DNA of 64,000 nucleotides. It comes from Bacteroidota bacterium. GTDB taxonomy: Bacteria; Bacteroidota; Bacteroidia; AKYH767-A; OLB10. The stretch lies in NCBI GenBank assembly GCA_016713525.1, contig JADJOZ010000001.1, forward strand, positions 620,001-684,000, read 5' to 3'. Below, piece after piece: positions 48,327 to 57,131 of this stretch (position 1 is the stretch's first letter; each line of letters begins with the position of its first letter). The position numbers and the translations under genes were made by a program. Under the pieces are notes generated by a model. It was given only the letters and a program-made list of their open reading frames with translations. It was not told the origin of the DNA and searched no databases.

Positions 48327-49067
48327 CTATACTAGTTTTAACATGTCTCCAATCGAGTAGAAACCTTTTTTATCCTGTAACCATTCAGCTGCCATAATAG
48401 CACCTTCAGCAAATCCTATTCGGTTAAAAGCTTCATGACGCAGTTCAATTTTGTCATTCGCAGATTTGTACTTTACCATGTGTGTACCTATCACTTCACC
48501 CAATCGCATGGAATGAATGGTCAGATCACCCGGATGTTCATGATTCTCATCATTACTATCAGGGTCAATGTCTATCCAACGCTGCTTCCGGTCGATTTTT
48601 TCAATGATGTCTTTGGCAAGCGTAATGGCAGTGCCCGAAGGTGAATCGAGTTTGTGGGTATGATGAATTTCTTCAATCTTGACATCAAACCCGGTATGAT
48701 CATTCATGATTTTAGCAAGCTTCCTGTTTAATTCAAAGAATATATTCACCCCAATGCTGAAATTGGATGCATACAAAAGCGAATGACCATTTTCTAAACA
48801 GGAGGTTTTTACTTCTTCAAGTTTGTTATACCAACCTGTTGTTCCTACCACTACAGGAATGCTGTTATCAAAACAATGTGTTATGTTCCGAAGTACCGAA
48901 TCAGGTGTGCTGAATTCAATTGCCAAATCACAATTGTTATGATTAAGTCGGTTGAGTTCAGCAGTGTTTTGGGAATTTACTCTGAAGGTAATTTCATGTC
49001 CGCGTGAAAGAGCAGCCTTCTCCAGCTCTTTTCCCATTTTTCCGTAACCAATTAAAGCAATTCTCAT
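48327..49067 (-). CDS. dapB: 4-hydroxy-tetrahydrodipicolinate reductase
   Basis: 246 residues from the ATG at 49067 (a TTG two codons upstream is unlikely). The nucleotide-binding motif is RIALIGYGKMGKELEKAA. The catalytic region is VKIEEIHHTHKLDSPSGTAI, with paired His and the Lys, and the C-terminal HEAFNRIGFAEGAIMAAEWL is typical. It reduces dihydrodipicolinate in the lysine/diaminopimelate pathway, so it serves peptidoglycan synthesis too. It is slightly shorter than the proteobacterial enzyme, as usual in Bacteroidota. It sits between DUF5683 (11 bases) and lepB. Confidence 0.95.
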   Translation of the reverse strand: MRIALIGYGKMGKELEKAALSRGHEITFRVNSQNTAELNRLNHNNCDLAIEFSTPDSVLRNITHCFDNSIPVVVGTTGWYNKLEEVKTSCLENGHSLLYASNFSIGVNIFFELNRKLAKIMNDHTGFDVKIEEIHHTHKLDSPSGTAITLAKDIIEKIDRKQRWIDIDPDSNDENHEHPGDLTIHSMRLGEVIGTHMVKYKSANDKIELRHEAFNRIGFAEGAIMAAEWLQDKKGFYSIGDMLKLV

Positions 49068-49078
49068 CAGCAAAGTTT

Positions 49079-49603
49079 TTAAAATTGAATACTCAGACTT
49101 AAGGATGGTCCCGAAAATACCAACGGATTGTAATCGGGTCGAATATGCATGGAAAGGTCATCGGAGACATTAAAATAAAACAGATGTGCATCTACAGCAG
49201 CATCCACAATATTCAGAATATACAGTACCCCAATTCCAATAATGGAAAGATCGCGGTTTCTTCTGTAAAAATTCTTCAATGTCACCAAATCCTGATCTGC
49301 ATAAACAGAAACGAATTCATCCGTAGTGCTTTCATCGCCGTCTAAACGTAAACGATAAGCCTCTTTAAAAATTTTATATTCATCATTATTGGTCTTCACT
49401 AAATACCCTAATCCTGCAAAACCGGCATAAATAACAGGGATTTTCCAGTATTTCTTGTTGTAAGCTTGTCCGGCACCTGGTAAAATCGCCGACATGATAC
49501 TTGCCCTTGAAGGCGAATGCATAATCGACAGACTATCCTTTGGCACTTGTGCCCCGGCAGCAAGCGAAACGCCTAAAAATACTGAAAGGAACAAGAGCTT
49601 CAT
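49079..49603 (-). CDS. DUF5683 domain-containing membrane protein
   Basis: 174 residues. A signal peptide (MKLLFLSVFLGVSLAAGAQ) is followed by the conserved block SPSRASIMSAILPGAGQAYNKKYWKIPVIYAG and a later NRDLSIIGIGVLYILNIVDAAVDAHLF, the hallmarks of DUF5683. The strand-rich tail ends in aromatic Phe (LSLSIQF), which could reflect outer-membrane insertion. Function is not established. It is almost always located between parB and dapB in Bacteroidota, exactly as here, which suggests a role in envelope biogenesis (inference). Confidence 0.92.
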   Translation of the reverse strand: MKLLFLSVFLGVSLAAGAQVPKDSLSIMHSPSRASIMSAILPGAGQAYNKKYWKIPVIYAGFAGLGYLVKTNNDEYKIFKEAYRLRLDGDESTTDEFVSVYADQDLVTLKNFYRRNRDLSIIGIGVLYILNIVDAAVDAHLFYFNVSDDLSMHIRPDYNPLVFSGPSLSLSIQF

Positions 49604-49627
49604 ATGGTACAGCCGGCTTTAACAGTA

Positions 49628-50527
49628 TTAACCTTCCAGAATATCGAGTAAACGATTGAGATCATCAGTTGAGTAGTAGGAAAGAATAATTTTTCCTGTT
49701 CCTTTCGCACCTTGTTTAAGTTCTACTTTGGTTTCATAAAAGCTCGCTAACCGATCCTGGATATTTTTGTATTCGAAATCACTGCCAACATCTTTGCCGG
49801 GTCTCCCACCTTTTCCTTTTTTGCCAGTGGTTAATCTTACCAGCTCCTCAACTTTTCTTACGGAAAGGTTATTGGTGATGATGTCATCGTAAATTTTGAG
49901 CTGCATGCCAATATCATCAACGTTGATAATGGCACGTGCATGTCCCATCGATAATTGTCCATCACGAATAGCTGCCTGAATTTTTGGTGGCAGACGCAAT
50001 AAACGCATATAGTTGGTAACCGTACTACGATCTTTTCCTACCTTTTCAGCCAGTTGTTCCTGTGACAAATTACATTCATCAACCAGTCGCTTGTAGCTGA
50101 TGCCGATTTCAATCGGATTCAGGTTCTCACGCTGTATATTTTCTACCAACGCCATCTCAAGCATAGCCTGATCATTGGCAATTCGCACATAGGCAGGAAT
50201 GATTTCCAGACCCGCAAGTTTACTGGCACGGAAGCGTCGTTCACCCGATATGATCTGATATTTGTCGTAACCCATTTTCCTTACGGTGATAGGTTGAATA
50301 ATACCTTGCTGACGGATGGATTCTGAAAGTTCTCGCAGTGCAGTCTCTTCGAAATCGGTTCGTGGCTGAAACGGATTCGTTTCAATTTTATCGATTGCAA
50401 TATTCGCTACACTTCCGGCAATGGCCGGCGCAGAAGCTATCTCCGATTTGGAAGTGATATCGGTGGCGTCATTTGAAAGAAGTGCGCTAAGCCCTTTTCC
50501 CAGAGCCGATTTTTTTGGAATAGTCAC
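49628..50527 (-). CDS. parB: Chromosome-partitioning protein ParB
   Basis: 299 residues. It opens MTIPKKSALGKGLSALLSND. The CTPase/ParB domain contains NPFQPRTDFEETALRELSES and GERRFRASKLAGL. The helix-turn-helix follows (EQLAEKVGKDRSTVTNYMRLLRLPP), then a C-terminal dimerisation helix. ParB binds parS sites near the origin and slides as a CTP clamp, so this window may lie near oriC. I could not find a convincing parS palindrome. It is 24 bases after parA. Confidence 0.95.
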   Translation of the reverse strand: MTIPKKSALGKGLSALLSNDATDITSKSEIASAPAIAGSVANIAIDKIETNPFQPRTDFEETALRELSESIRQQGIIQPITVRKMGYDKYQIISGERRFRASKLAGLEIIPAYVRIANDQAMLEMALVENIQRENLNPIEIGISYKRLVDECNLSQEQLAEKVGKDRSTVTNYMRLLRLPPKIQAAIRDGQLSMGHARAIINVDDIGMQLKIYDDIITNNLSVRKVEELVRLTTGKKGKGGRPGKDVGSDFEYKNIQDRLASFYETKVELKQGAKGTGKIILSYYSTDDLNRLLDILEG

Positions 50528-50551
50528 GATGGTTTGCTTTAAAAGTTAAAG

Positions 50552-51382
50552 TCAGTTTTCACTGATGTTTTCAATAGGCAGTGTCTTAATTACCTTCTCC
50601 TCTTTAGGGATTTCAGTCATATTGTTCTTCTGCAGAATTTCTCTGGCCAGATTTAAATAGTTTATGGCTCCCTTGCTGAAAGCATCATGCATGATAATGG
50701 TTTCGCCAAAACTAGGTGCTTCTCCCAATTTGGTATTTCTTTGTATGATGGTGTCGAATACCATTTGCTGGAAATGGGTTTTCACTTCTTCAACAACCTG
50801 ATTCGATAAACGCAAACGGGTATCATACATCGTTAACAGAATACCTTCTATTTCCAGTTCCTGATTGATTCGGGTTTGAACAATTTTGATAGTATTAAGC
50901 AGTTTGCCTAATCCCTCCAAAGCAAAATATTCGCACTGTACCGGAATGATAACGGAATTAGCTGCTGTGAGTGCATTGATGGTAACCAAACCCAATGAAG
51001 GACTGCAATCAATGATGATAAAATCATAATCGTCGCGAATGGTATCCAATACCTGCTTCATCATCCGCTCCCTGTTCGGTAAATTAATCATTTCAATTTC
51101 CGCACCTACCAGATCAATATGTGATGGCAACAGATACAGATTAGGAGTAGTAGTGGAAAGTATGATGTCGCGTGGATTCACATCATTAACAATACACTCA
51201 TAAATGCTGGTTTTTACATTTCTGGGGTCGAAACCAACACCGGAAGTTGAATTTGCCTGTGGATCGGCATCTACCAGCAATGTTTTATATTCCAAAACCG
51301 CCAGACTGGCAGCGAGGTTAATGGCTGTGGTTGTTTTACCAACACCACCTTTTTGATTTGCTATTGCTATGATTTTTGCCAT
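50552..51382 (-). CDS. parA: Chromosome-partitioning ATPase ParA (Soj)
   Basis: 276 residues. The deviant Walker A is AIANQKGGVGKTTTAINLAA, Walker A' is VDADPQANSTSGVG, and Walker B is FIIIDCSPSLGLVTINAL. The C-terminal tail (EEKVIKTLPIENISEN) is variable. It drives origin segregation by nucleoid gradient with ParB. It is the first gene of the parA-parB-DUF5683-dapB-lepB-wbqC block; the upstream lipoprotein gene is 50 bases away on the same strand and may be co-transcribed. Confidence 0.96.
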   Translation of the reverse strand: MAKIIAIANQKGGVGKTTTAINLAASLAVLEYKTLLVDADPQANSTSGVGFDPRNVKTSIYECIVNDVNPRDIILSTTTPNLYLLPSHIDLVGAEIEMINLPNRERMMKQVLDTIRDDYDFIIIDCSPSLGLVTINALTAANSVIIPVQCEYFALEGLGKLLNTIKIVQTRINQELEIEGILLTMYDTRLRLSNQVVEEVKTHFQQMVFDTIIQRNTKLGEAPSFGETIIMHDAFSKGAINYLNLAREILQKNNMTEIPKEEKVIKTLPIENISEN

Positions 51383-51432
51383 GGGGGGAATTATTGCTGC
51401 TATTAACCTTAATTACTTGAATTTATTTTGTC

Positions 51433-51987
51433 TTAAAAATCGCGAATCCAGAAATCACCGCTGATATCCTGTAACTGTATCACACCTTTACTTCTGCTGT
51501 ACCATACTTTCTCAATATAATTCTCGGCATCGGTAAGTCCGGTACCATCCAATACATAAACATCCAGGAAGTTAATTCCGTTAATGTTGATGGCCGTCGG
51601 AATCTGACTCGTCAATGGCATTCCCTTTAAGGGGAAATGAGGCCATGAGAATGTTACCCGAAAACCTTCAGCTCCTTTAAAAAGATATAGTTGTCCTTTT
51701 TTATTTATTTCAAATGCAGAAGTATCCTGCATTTGCTCAAAAATAGCAGATGTAAACTCACTGTGAGTATCACCTTCTTTGATGTATGCTTTTGTACGAA
51801 TGGAAACTAGATAGGAAATCTGTTGAGTGCCGTTAAAAAAAGTAGACACCTGATTGTTCTTATAAACAAGCCAGGTCATCTCCTCATCAGTCAGCTGATA
51901 ATAGGTTGGCTTTTTACAACCGGTCAATTGTACTGACATTGCAGTAATAGTGAGAATAAAAATTAATTTGATCTTGTTTGTCAACAT
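51433..51987 (-). CDS. Hypothetical lipoprotein
   Basis: 184 residues. The signal peptide (KIKLIFILTITAMSVQLTGC) ends in a lipobox with the cysteine in LTGCKKP, so it is lipid-anchored. The mature part begins TYYQLTDEEMTWLVYKNNQV. It has paired strands (ISYLVSIRTKAYIKEG; GFRVTFSWPHFPLKG) and ends with DISGDFWIRDF, a domain of unknown function seen in Bacteroidota lipoproteins near parA. It lies 21 bases after the stop of the UPF0173 hydrolase gene and 50 bases before parA. Confidence 0.7.
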   Translation of the reverse strand: MLTNKIKLIFILTITAMSVQLTGCKKPTYYQLTDEEMTWLVYKNNQVSTFFNGTQQISYLVSIRTKAYIKEGDTHSEFTSAIFEQMQDTSAFEINKKGQLYLFKGAEGFRVTFSWPHFPLKGMPLTSQIPTAININGINFLDVYVLDGTGLTDAENYIEKVWYSRSKGVIQLQDISGDFWIRDF

Positions 51988-52008
51988 ATCGTTAGTTGCT
52001 TTTTAGTG

Positions 52009-52692
52009 TTAATCAATGTTTATGGATGAACCAACCGGCATAAGCAGCAGTTCTCTGCCTGCTCTTGAGAATTTGTCGGTGGCTTCTTTGTGATCAATTT
52101 TTATGTATCCGAAGGTATCGTAATGTAAACCAATTATTTTGTCGCACCTGATAAATTCAGCAGCAATCAAAGCGTTGTCAATTCCCATCGTAAAGTTGTT
52201 CCCAATAGGCAATAAGGCAAAATTCATTCTTTTATAATCGCCAATTAATTTCATGTCGTAGGTCAATGCCGTATCTCCTGAATAGTAAAAGCTTCCCGCT
52301 GAAGCCTCAATCAGGAATCCCATCGGATTACCACCGTAACTACCATCGGGTAAAGAGCTGGAATGCACTGCATTCACACATTTCACTTTGCCGAAATCAA
52401 AGAACCAATGGCCCCCGATATTCATCGGATGGGTATTACTGATTCCCTGCTTTCCCAGCCACTGAACAATTTCCCAGTTACTTACAACCACAGCACCGGT
52501 TCTTTTGGCAATGGCTACTGCATCAGCAATATGATCCTCATGTCCGTGAGAAATCAGAATGTAATCTGCTTCAATGGTATTTATATCAATATCAGCAGCC
52601 AGACTGTTGGGTGTGATAAAAGGATCGAACAAAATAATTTTGCCCGACACTTCCACCGAGAAACAGGAATGGCCGTAATATGTTATTTTCAT
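52009..52692 (-). CDS. Metal-dependent hydrolase, UPF0173 (metallo-beta-lactamase fold)
   Basis: 227 residues. It opens MKITYYGHSCFSVEVSGKII, has the metal motif ISHGHEDHIADA (HxHxDH) and a later YYSGDTALTYDMKLIGDY. The third metal histidine is in NAVHSSSLPDG, and GLHYDTFGYI marks the UPF0173 family. Members have been proposed to hydrolyse small phosphoesters or lactones, but the substrate is not established. It is the first gene of a minus-strand run leading to the lipoprotein and parA, with a promoter candidate at 52722. Confidence 0.88.
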   Translation of the reverse strand: MKITYYGHSCFSVEVSGKIILFDPFITPNSLAADIDINTIEADYILISHGHEDHIADAVAIAKRTGAVVVSNWEIVQWLGKQGISNTHPMNIGGHWFFDFGKVKCVNAVHSSSLPDGSYGGNPMGFLIEASAGSFYYSGDTALTYDMKLIGDYKRMNFALLPIGNNFTMGIDNALIAAEFIRCDKIIGLHYDTFGYIKIDHKEATDKFSRAGRELLLMPVGSSINID

Positions 52693-52721
52693 CAGGGAAC
52701 TGCGCTTTTATGGCTAATTTG

Positions 52722-52729
52722 CAAAGTTA
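52722..52729 (-). promoter_or_regulatory. -7 element candidate for the UPF0173 gene
   Basis: On the minus strand TAACTTTG, an exact TAnnTTTG, lies 29 bases before the ATG (52692). The -33 element is not obvious. Confidence 0.5.
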
Positions 52730-52868
52730 AGTAAAAAAGGCGGAATGTGATTCTATAAAAATAGTCCTCAACCCCTGTTATTAAGGTAGTTTCAGGTGTT
52801 ATTTATTAACAGAATTTTGTTAATTGTTCAAAAGCAATTATTAATTTAGAAGTCTAAAACTGCAAAAA

Positions 52869-55394
52869 ATGAAAAGATTAATTTTGCTTGCTGCATCTTC
52901 AGCACTTTTAACCCTGACAATTGCCTTATTTTCAGGACTATCAGATCCATCTTCCAAAAAACTCAAAAAACCGAGAATCCTTTATGCCGGTAAAGCCTTG
53001 TCTACCTGGCACGAACAACGTGCTTATCCCGGTAAAACCATTAATATGAGTTATTTAACGGATGGTTTTAGACAGGCTCAAAATCAATCCCGCTCACAAG
53101 CTCCGTTTCCCGGACAGTGGGAACCCATTGGTCCAATGAACTTTGGCGGCCGGACGTTAGCACTTGCATTTAATCCGCAAAACCCGAACACCATGTTTGC
53201 CGGATCTGCTTCCGGTGGCTTGTGGAGAACTTATTCCGGAGCAAACGGCGCTCAGGCATGGCATCAGGTTGAAACCGGTTTTCCTATCCTTGGTGTGGCT
53301 TCAATTGCTATTAATCCACTCGATTCCAATGAGATATATATTGGAACCGGTGAAGTTTACAACGATCAGCAAGCCGGTACCGGTTTCGCCGTCCGCACCA
53401 CCCGCGGAACCTATGGTATTGGTTTACTTAAGAGCTCCGATGGTGGCCAAACATGGACCAAAAGCATTGACTGGCAATATGATGAGCTTAAAGGAGTGCA
53501 GGATATAGTAATTCATCCAACAAATCCAGCTATTGTTTTGGCCGCTACCACCGAAGGTACTTTCCTAAGCCAGAATTCCGGAGTTACCTGGACATTAGTG
53601 CATCCGGCCCGCATGGCAACTGACCTTATTTTTAAACCCGGTGATCCAACAACCGTCTTCCTGGCTGCCGGAAATTCGTTTTCTGCTAATCCCGGAATTT
53701 ATCGGTCTTCCGATGGTGGAGCAACTTTCACACAACTGACTGCCGGTCTGCCATCCACTTACAGTGGTAAAGCAATGCTCGATATTTGCCGCGATAATCC
53801 AAATATCATTTACGCAAGTATTGCGGAGCAATTAACAGGACTTGGTTTATTCAAGTCTGTTAATGGTGGTAATAACTGGACGCAAATTAATTCAACCGAC
53901 TATCAGACTTACCAGGGTTGGTATTCACATGATGTTTCTGTAAATCCTTCTGATGCCGACAATTTGGTGACCTGTGGAATTGACATGTGGCATTCAACCG
54001 ATGGGGGAGCAAATCTCACGCAAAACAGCTATTGGTATTTATGGGATTTTAATGATACTACTGTAGGTGGTCCTGAAGGGCCTGCCGATTATGTACACGC
54101 CGATATTCATCGTATTGTTCGTCATCCACAAGATGACAATACTATATACCTCGCTACCGATGGTGGTGTCTTCCGCTCCTTCGACAGTGGCCTTTCTTTT
54201 GAAGGATGCAATGGCAGTTATCACACACAACAGTTTTATGCAAACTTCTCCTGTTCAGCTTCCGATTCACTCTTTGCCATTGGTGGGATGCAAGATAATG
54301 CCACAGCTGTTTATGAGGGAAATCCGGGATGGCGCAGGGTTATTGGAGGGGATGGACTTTCAACTGCAATTGATCCTACCAACGATCAGATAGTTTATGG
54401 TTCCTCTCAATATCTTAATGTGGATAAATCAACTGACAAAGCAGTGAATTTTAGCCCACTGAATATTAATTACACTGGACAAGCAAATTTTGCGGGACCA
54501 TATGCTCTAAGTACTGCTAATCCTTCAATTCTTTATGCTGCGACAACCAGAGTTTATAAAACATCAAATGGAGGCCAGTTATGGGTGCCAACTAACGGTG
54601 GTTCGATGCTTGATGGGAATCCGGTGTTGGTTATTGAGATTTCGGATAATAATCCGGCAGTAGCGTTTGCTGCAACAGCACCCGTGGTTTTTCCGCAGGT
54701 AGCATTATGGAAAACAACTGATGGGGGAGTATCCTGGTTAAACGTAATTGGTACTATTCCCAACCGCTACATAATGGATGTGGAAGTTGTTCCCGGTAGC
54801 ACCAATAATATTTTTGTAGCTATAGGCGGTTTCGGAACGCCACATCTTTATAAATCAACAAATGGCGGTCTCTCCTGGAGTGTTTGGGGAACCGGACTTC
54901 CCGATGTTCCTACCAATACTATTTGCATAGACCCTTTGAATACATCAGTGATGTACCTGGGTAACGACCTGGGCGTATACGTTTCTATTGATGGCGGACT
55001 CAACTGGCAACCATTCAATGATGGCCTTGTGGATGCAACACTTATCATGGATATTACTGTATCTCCTTCAAATCGTAAACTTCGTTTGGCAACTCATGGA
55101 AAAGGTGTTTATGAAAGGGATATGTTACCTGTAAGTATTACCGGAATTGAAAATGTTGCTTCTTCAGAAGTTTCCGTTTACCCAAATCCTGTTACAACAG
55201 AATTGCATGTCAGCATCAAATCCGGAACAACAGTAAACATCACTATTACGGACGTTAAAGGAGCACTGGTTTACCAATCGAAGCAGGTAAAATCTGATCT
55301 GATCATACCTGTCAAAGAATGGCGTTCAGGAACCTATTTGGTGAAAACTGATGATGGGAAGAAGGTGAGGACTACGAAAGTGGTTAAGAATTAA
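52869..55394 (+). CDS. T9SS-exported sortilin/BNR-repeat propeller protein
   Basis: 841 residues. A hydrophobic N-terminus (LILLAASSALLTLTIALFSG) is followed by QWEPIGPMNFGGRTLALAFNPQNPNTMFAGSASGGLWRT, the typical start of exported sortilin/VPS10 or glycosyl-hydrolase-like BNR proteins in Bacteroidota. Asp-box motifs recur (SSDGGQTWTKS; SQNSGVTWTLV; SSDGGATFTQL; TTDGGVSWLNV; SIDGGLNWQPF), fitting a ten-bladed or paired propeller. There is no catalytic tyrosine/glutamate pair I can point to. The sorting domain ends it (VYPNPVTTELHV, ITDVKGALVYQS, WRSGTYLVKTDDGKK). It is divergent from the UPF0173 gene. Confidence 0.88.
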   Translation: MKRLILLAASSALLTLTIALFSGLSDPSSKKLKKPRILYAGKALSTWHEQRAYPGKTINMSYLTDGFRQAQNQSRSQAPFPGQWEPIGPMNFGGRTLALAFNPQNPNTMFAGSASGGLWRTYSGANGAQAWHQVETGFPILGVASIAINPLDSNEIYIGTGEVYNDQQAGTGFAVRTTRGTYGIGLLKSSDGGQTWTKSIDWQYDELKGVQDIVIHPTNPAIVLAATTEGTFLSQNSGVTWTLVHPARMATDLIFKPGDPTTVFLAAGNSFSANPGIYRSSDGGATFTQLTAGLPSTYSGKAMLDICRDNPNIIYASIAEQLTGLGLFKSVNGGNNWTQINSTDYQTYQGWYSHDVSVNPSDADNLVTCGIDMWHSTDGGANLTQNSYWYLWDFNDTTVGGPEGPADYVHADIHRIVRHPQDDNTIYLATDGGVFRSFDSGLSFEGCNGSYHTQQFYANFSCSASDSLFAIGGMQDNATAVYEGNPGWRRVIGGDGLSTAIDPTNDQIVYGSSQYLNVDKSTDKAVNFSPLNINYTGQANFAGPYALSTANPSILYAATTRVYKTSNGGQLWVPTNGGSMLDGNPVLVIEISDNNPAVAFAATAPVVFPQVALWKTTDGGVSWLNVIGTIPNRYIMDVEVVPGSTNNIFVAIGGFGTPHLYKSTNGGLSWSVWGTGLPDVPTNTICIDPLNTSVMYLGNDLGVYVSIDGGLNWQPFNDGLVDATLIMDITVSPSNRKLRLATHGKGVYERDMLPVSITGIENVASSEVSVYPNPVTTELHVSIKSGTTVNITITDVKGALVYQSKQVKSDLIIPVKEWRSGTYLVKTDDGKKVRTTKVVKN

Positions 55395-55400
55395 ATTATA

Positions 55401-55426
55401 GCGATGGCTGGGAGACCAGCCATCGC
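55401..55426 (+). terminator. Hairpin terminator after the sortilin-type gene
   Basis: GCGATGGCTGG (55401-55411) and CCAGCCATCGC (55416-55426) are perfect 11-base arms around GAGA, seven bases after the stop codon. The downstream T-tract is weak (TTGTATATTGG), but position and stability suggest termination, perhaps for both strands. Confidence 0.75.
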
Positions 55427-55580
55427 TTGTATATTGGTATTTGGTTGTTAATTATCCTTTTAAAAATTAAACTGTTTTTTTGGAGGGTTGTGTTGCCGAC
55501 TACTCAGGTGGGCAACGGCCTCTCGTGTCATCGATAGCTCTATTTTAATTTTAATTCTTTAAATTTTACTTGCTTCTCAA

Positions 55581-56063
55581 TTACAGGTCTCCATTTATTT
55601 TGACTCGACATCGTTTCCTTAATTTTTCACGATAATAAACCTGATACCATACAGTATTATGAAACTCACTAATGGTTTTGAAGACTTTTTCTGAATGTAT
55701 CATCAGCTTTAAAATAAATTCCTCTTTCGGCTCACGGTGACTATTAATAACCTTACTTAAAAAATTTGCAGTTACATTGATGTCTTTAGCAAAATCGCTT
55801 CGTTTTGAATAAATTGTGTCTACATAGGTAACCAAAAATTGAGTGAAATGGTGCTTATTATCATAAACGGGTTCCATAAGATATTTTTCCATTTTTAGCT
55901 TTAATTGCAGGAGTTTTGCACGAAGAATATCTTCTTCTGATAAATTCTTCATTCTGTCCAAACGTGATTGCATTAGAGCAACAGAGTCTGCATCTCTTTC
56001 CTTTTTAGTTTTATATCGCGAGTCAACACCGAATTCAGCATCAACATTTTTATTTTTATTCAT
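55581..56063 (-). CDS. HTH regulator overlapping the GNAT gene (antitoxin candidate)
   Basis: 160 residues. A charged helical N-terminal half (TKKERDADSVALMQSRLDRM, EEDILRAKLLQLKLKMEKYL) is followed by an XRE-like helix-turn-helix at about 88-130 (SKRSDFAKDINVTANFLSKVINSHREPKEEFILKLMIHSE). The basic tail is KLRKRCRVKI. The gene overlaps the GNAT gene by eight bases (56056-56063), indicating translational coupling. A small acetyltransferase followed by a DNA-binding partner is a layout seen in GNAT toxin systems, although those usually have ribbon-helix-helix antitoxins. The antitoxin role is inference. Confidence 0.65.
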   Translation of the reverse strand: MNKNKNVDAEFGVDSRYKTKKERDADSVALMQSRLDRMKNLSEEDILRAKLLQLKLKMEKYLMEPVYDNKHHFTQFLVTYVDTIYSKRSDFAKDINVTANFLSKVINSHREPKEEFILKLMIHSEKVFKTISEFHNTVWYQVYYREKLRKRCRVKINGDL

Positions 56064-56526
56064 CCTCGTCGTATAATTTAATAAGATTTAATATTTCAGG
56101 AACTTCCAAACTTAAGGTCATTCCGGTGCGATTCATTTTATATTTTTTGATGTAGTGATTTGCAATGGCATTTTTAGGTCTTAATGAAACGCATGCTTTT
56201 TCTCCAAATTCTTCTACTGCAATTTTGGCAACATGAGTAATTAGATTTCCTGCAATTTTATCGTAAACTTTTGCACTCCCTTTGTTTTCTTTTGAAACTG
56301 TTAACAGTCTTATGTGTATCCGCCACTCAGAAGGTATTCTTTCTATTGAAACCAATCCCAATATGTCCTTCTGACCCTTGATTACCAATTTATACACTTC
56401 TTCTCCTTTTTCTTTATTCCACGAGAAGAAGTACCTAGCTTTAGTTAGTAACTTGAAGTCTAACTCATCAACCGGTAAAATATCTACTTGAAAGATTGTT
56501 CCGGTTGATACATGAACTATATTCAT
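56056..56526 (-). CDS. GNAT-like N-acetyltransferase (toxin candidate)
   Basis: 156 residues. The fold signature is seen in FSWNKEKGEEVYKLVIKGQKDILGLVSIER (strands 2-4), WRIHIRLLTVSKENKGSAKVYDKIAGNLI (motif A region, but without the classical Q/RxxGxG/A loop: KENKGSAK takes its place), and ACVSLRPKNAIANHYIKKYKMNRTG (motif B with FYxKxGF-like YIKKYKM). It might acetylate a tRNA-linked amino acid as TacT or AtaT do, or a protein; this is inference. The ATG at 56526 is preceded by a TATCTTTG element and two palindromes, which suggests tight autoregulation with the downstream HTH gene. Confidence 0.65.
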   Translation of the reverse strand: MNIVHVSTGTIFQVDILPVDELDFKLLTKARYFFSWNKEKGEEVYKLVIKGQKDILGLVSIERIPSEWRIHIRLLTVSKENKGSAKVYDKIAGNLITHVAKIAVEEFGEKACVSLRPKNAIANHYIKKYKMNRTGMTLSLEVPEILNLIKLYDEDE

Positions 56527-56530
56527 AACA

Positions 56531-56597
56531 CAAAGATAATTAAAAAGTTTCCAAAATTTGGAATTTATTTAATTTTATATTCCATTTAATGGAATAT
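56531..56597 (-). promoter_or_regulatory. Promoter and palindromic operator candidates of the GNAT/HTH pair
   Basis: The minus strand has TATCTTTG (56538-56531), an exact -7 element, five bases before the GNAT start. CCAAA-A-TTTGG spans 56551-56561. A perfect nine-base inverted repeat follows: ATATTCCAT (56577-56585), TTA, ATGGAATAT (56589-56597). The spacing would let a dimeric HTH protein block the -33 region. Confidence 0.6.
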
Positions 56598-56752
56598 AAT
56601 TGAATAGAAGATAATAACCTCTTATTGAGTATAAGTAATTGTATATCAACAGTATAATTCTATTTTACAAGAAAAGTAAAGTATTGAAATTAAAAAATTT
56701 GAATACAATCGGGCCAGTTGGATGTAACTGTTTGTGTTTTGGGAAGGACGAT

Positions 56753-57131
56753 TTAGACCGGAATTTCCACTGTCTCGCACCGCTGGTGCGAGTTTTGAAT
56801 GCCAATCATTGTTCGCTCGAAAAGACTGCTTGAAATTTGTCTATCGAGTTCTCTGAAACTGTAACATTCGTGCTTGGATAGCTTTAAATAAAACTCCCTT
56901 TCTTCAGCCGTCTTGCACCTGGAAAAAATTGCCAGATTATGCGACCAGCTAATTTCTCTCAACAGTGTTGAGAGTTTTGGAAAATCCTTGTAAGTCTCAT
57001 AGAATTGCTTCATTCTCCATAAATTCTTGTCAGAGAAGCCTTTAATTTCGGGTTCGGTTGTCTGAATAAATTTGGCTAATTCTGTAACAATAGAGTCGCC
57101 CCATTCAGCTTGTTCAATTTTCCTGCAAATC
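56753..57131 (-). pseudogene. Internal fragment of a YhcG (DUF1016) nuclease gene
   Basis: About 364 bases (56768-57131) are nearly identical to 60159-60520, the inner part of the intact-length yhcG to the right. It lacks both the first 35 codons and the PDDEXK catalytic C-terminus. The left boundary coincides with a perfect hairpin, CTCGCACC-GCT-GGTGCGAG (56768-56786). The right boundary joins directly to the stop codon of the HTH gene at 57131. The open frame 57013-56753 (MKQFYETYKDFPKLSTLLRE ...) survives but ends in unrelated residues after MIGIQNSH, where a T is missing relative to the other copy. It is a recombination remnant. Confidence 0.8.

Noticed and set aside
49628..51382. parS sites near parAB
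   Set aside because: I looked for a TGTTNCACGTGAAACA-like palindrome in the window and found none convincing.
52869..55394. Sialidase or other glycosidase activity for the Asp-box protein
   Set aside because: Asp boxes are present but no catalytic residue set could be identified; such boxes are also common in non-enzymatic sortilin-like propellers.
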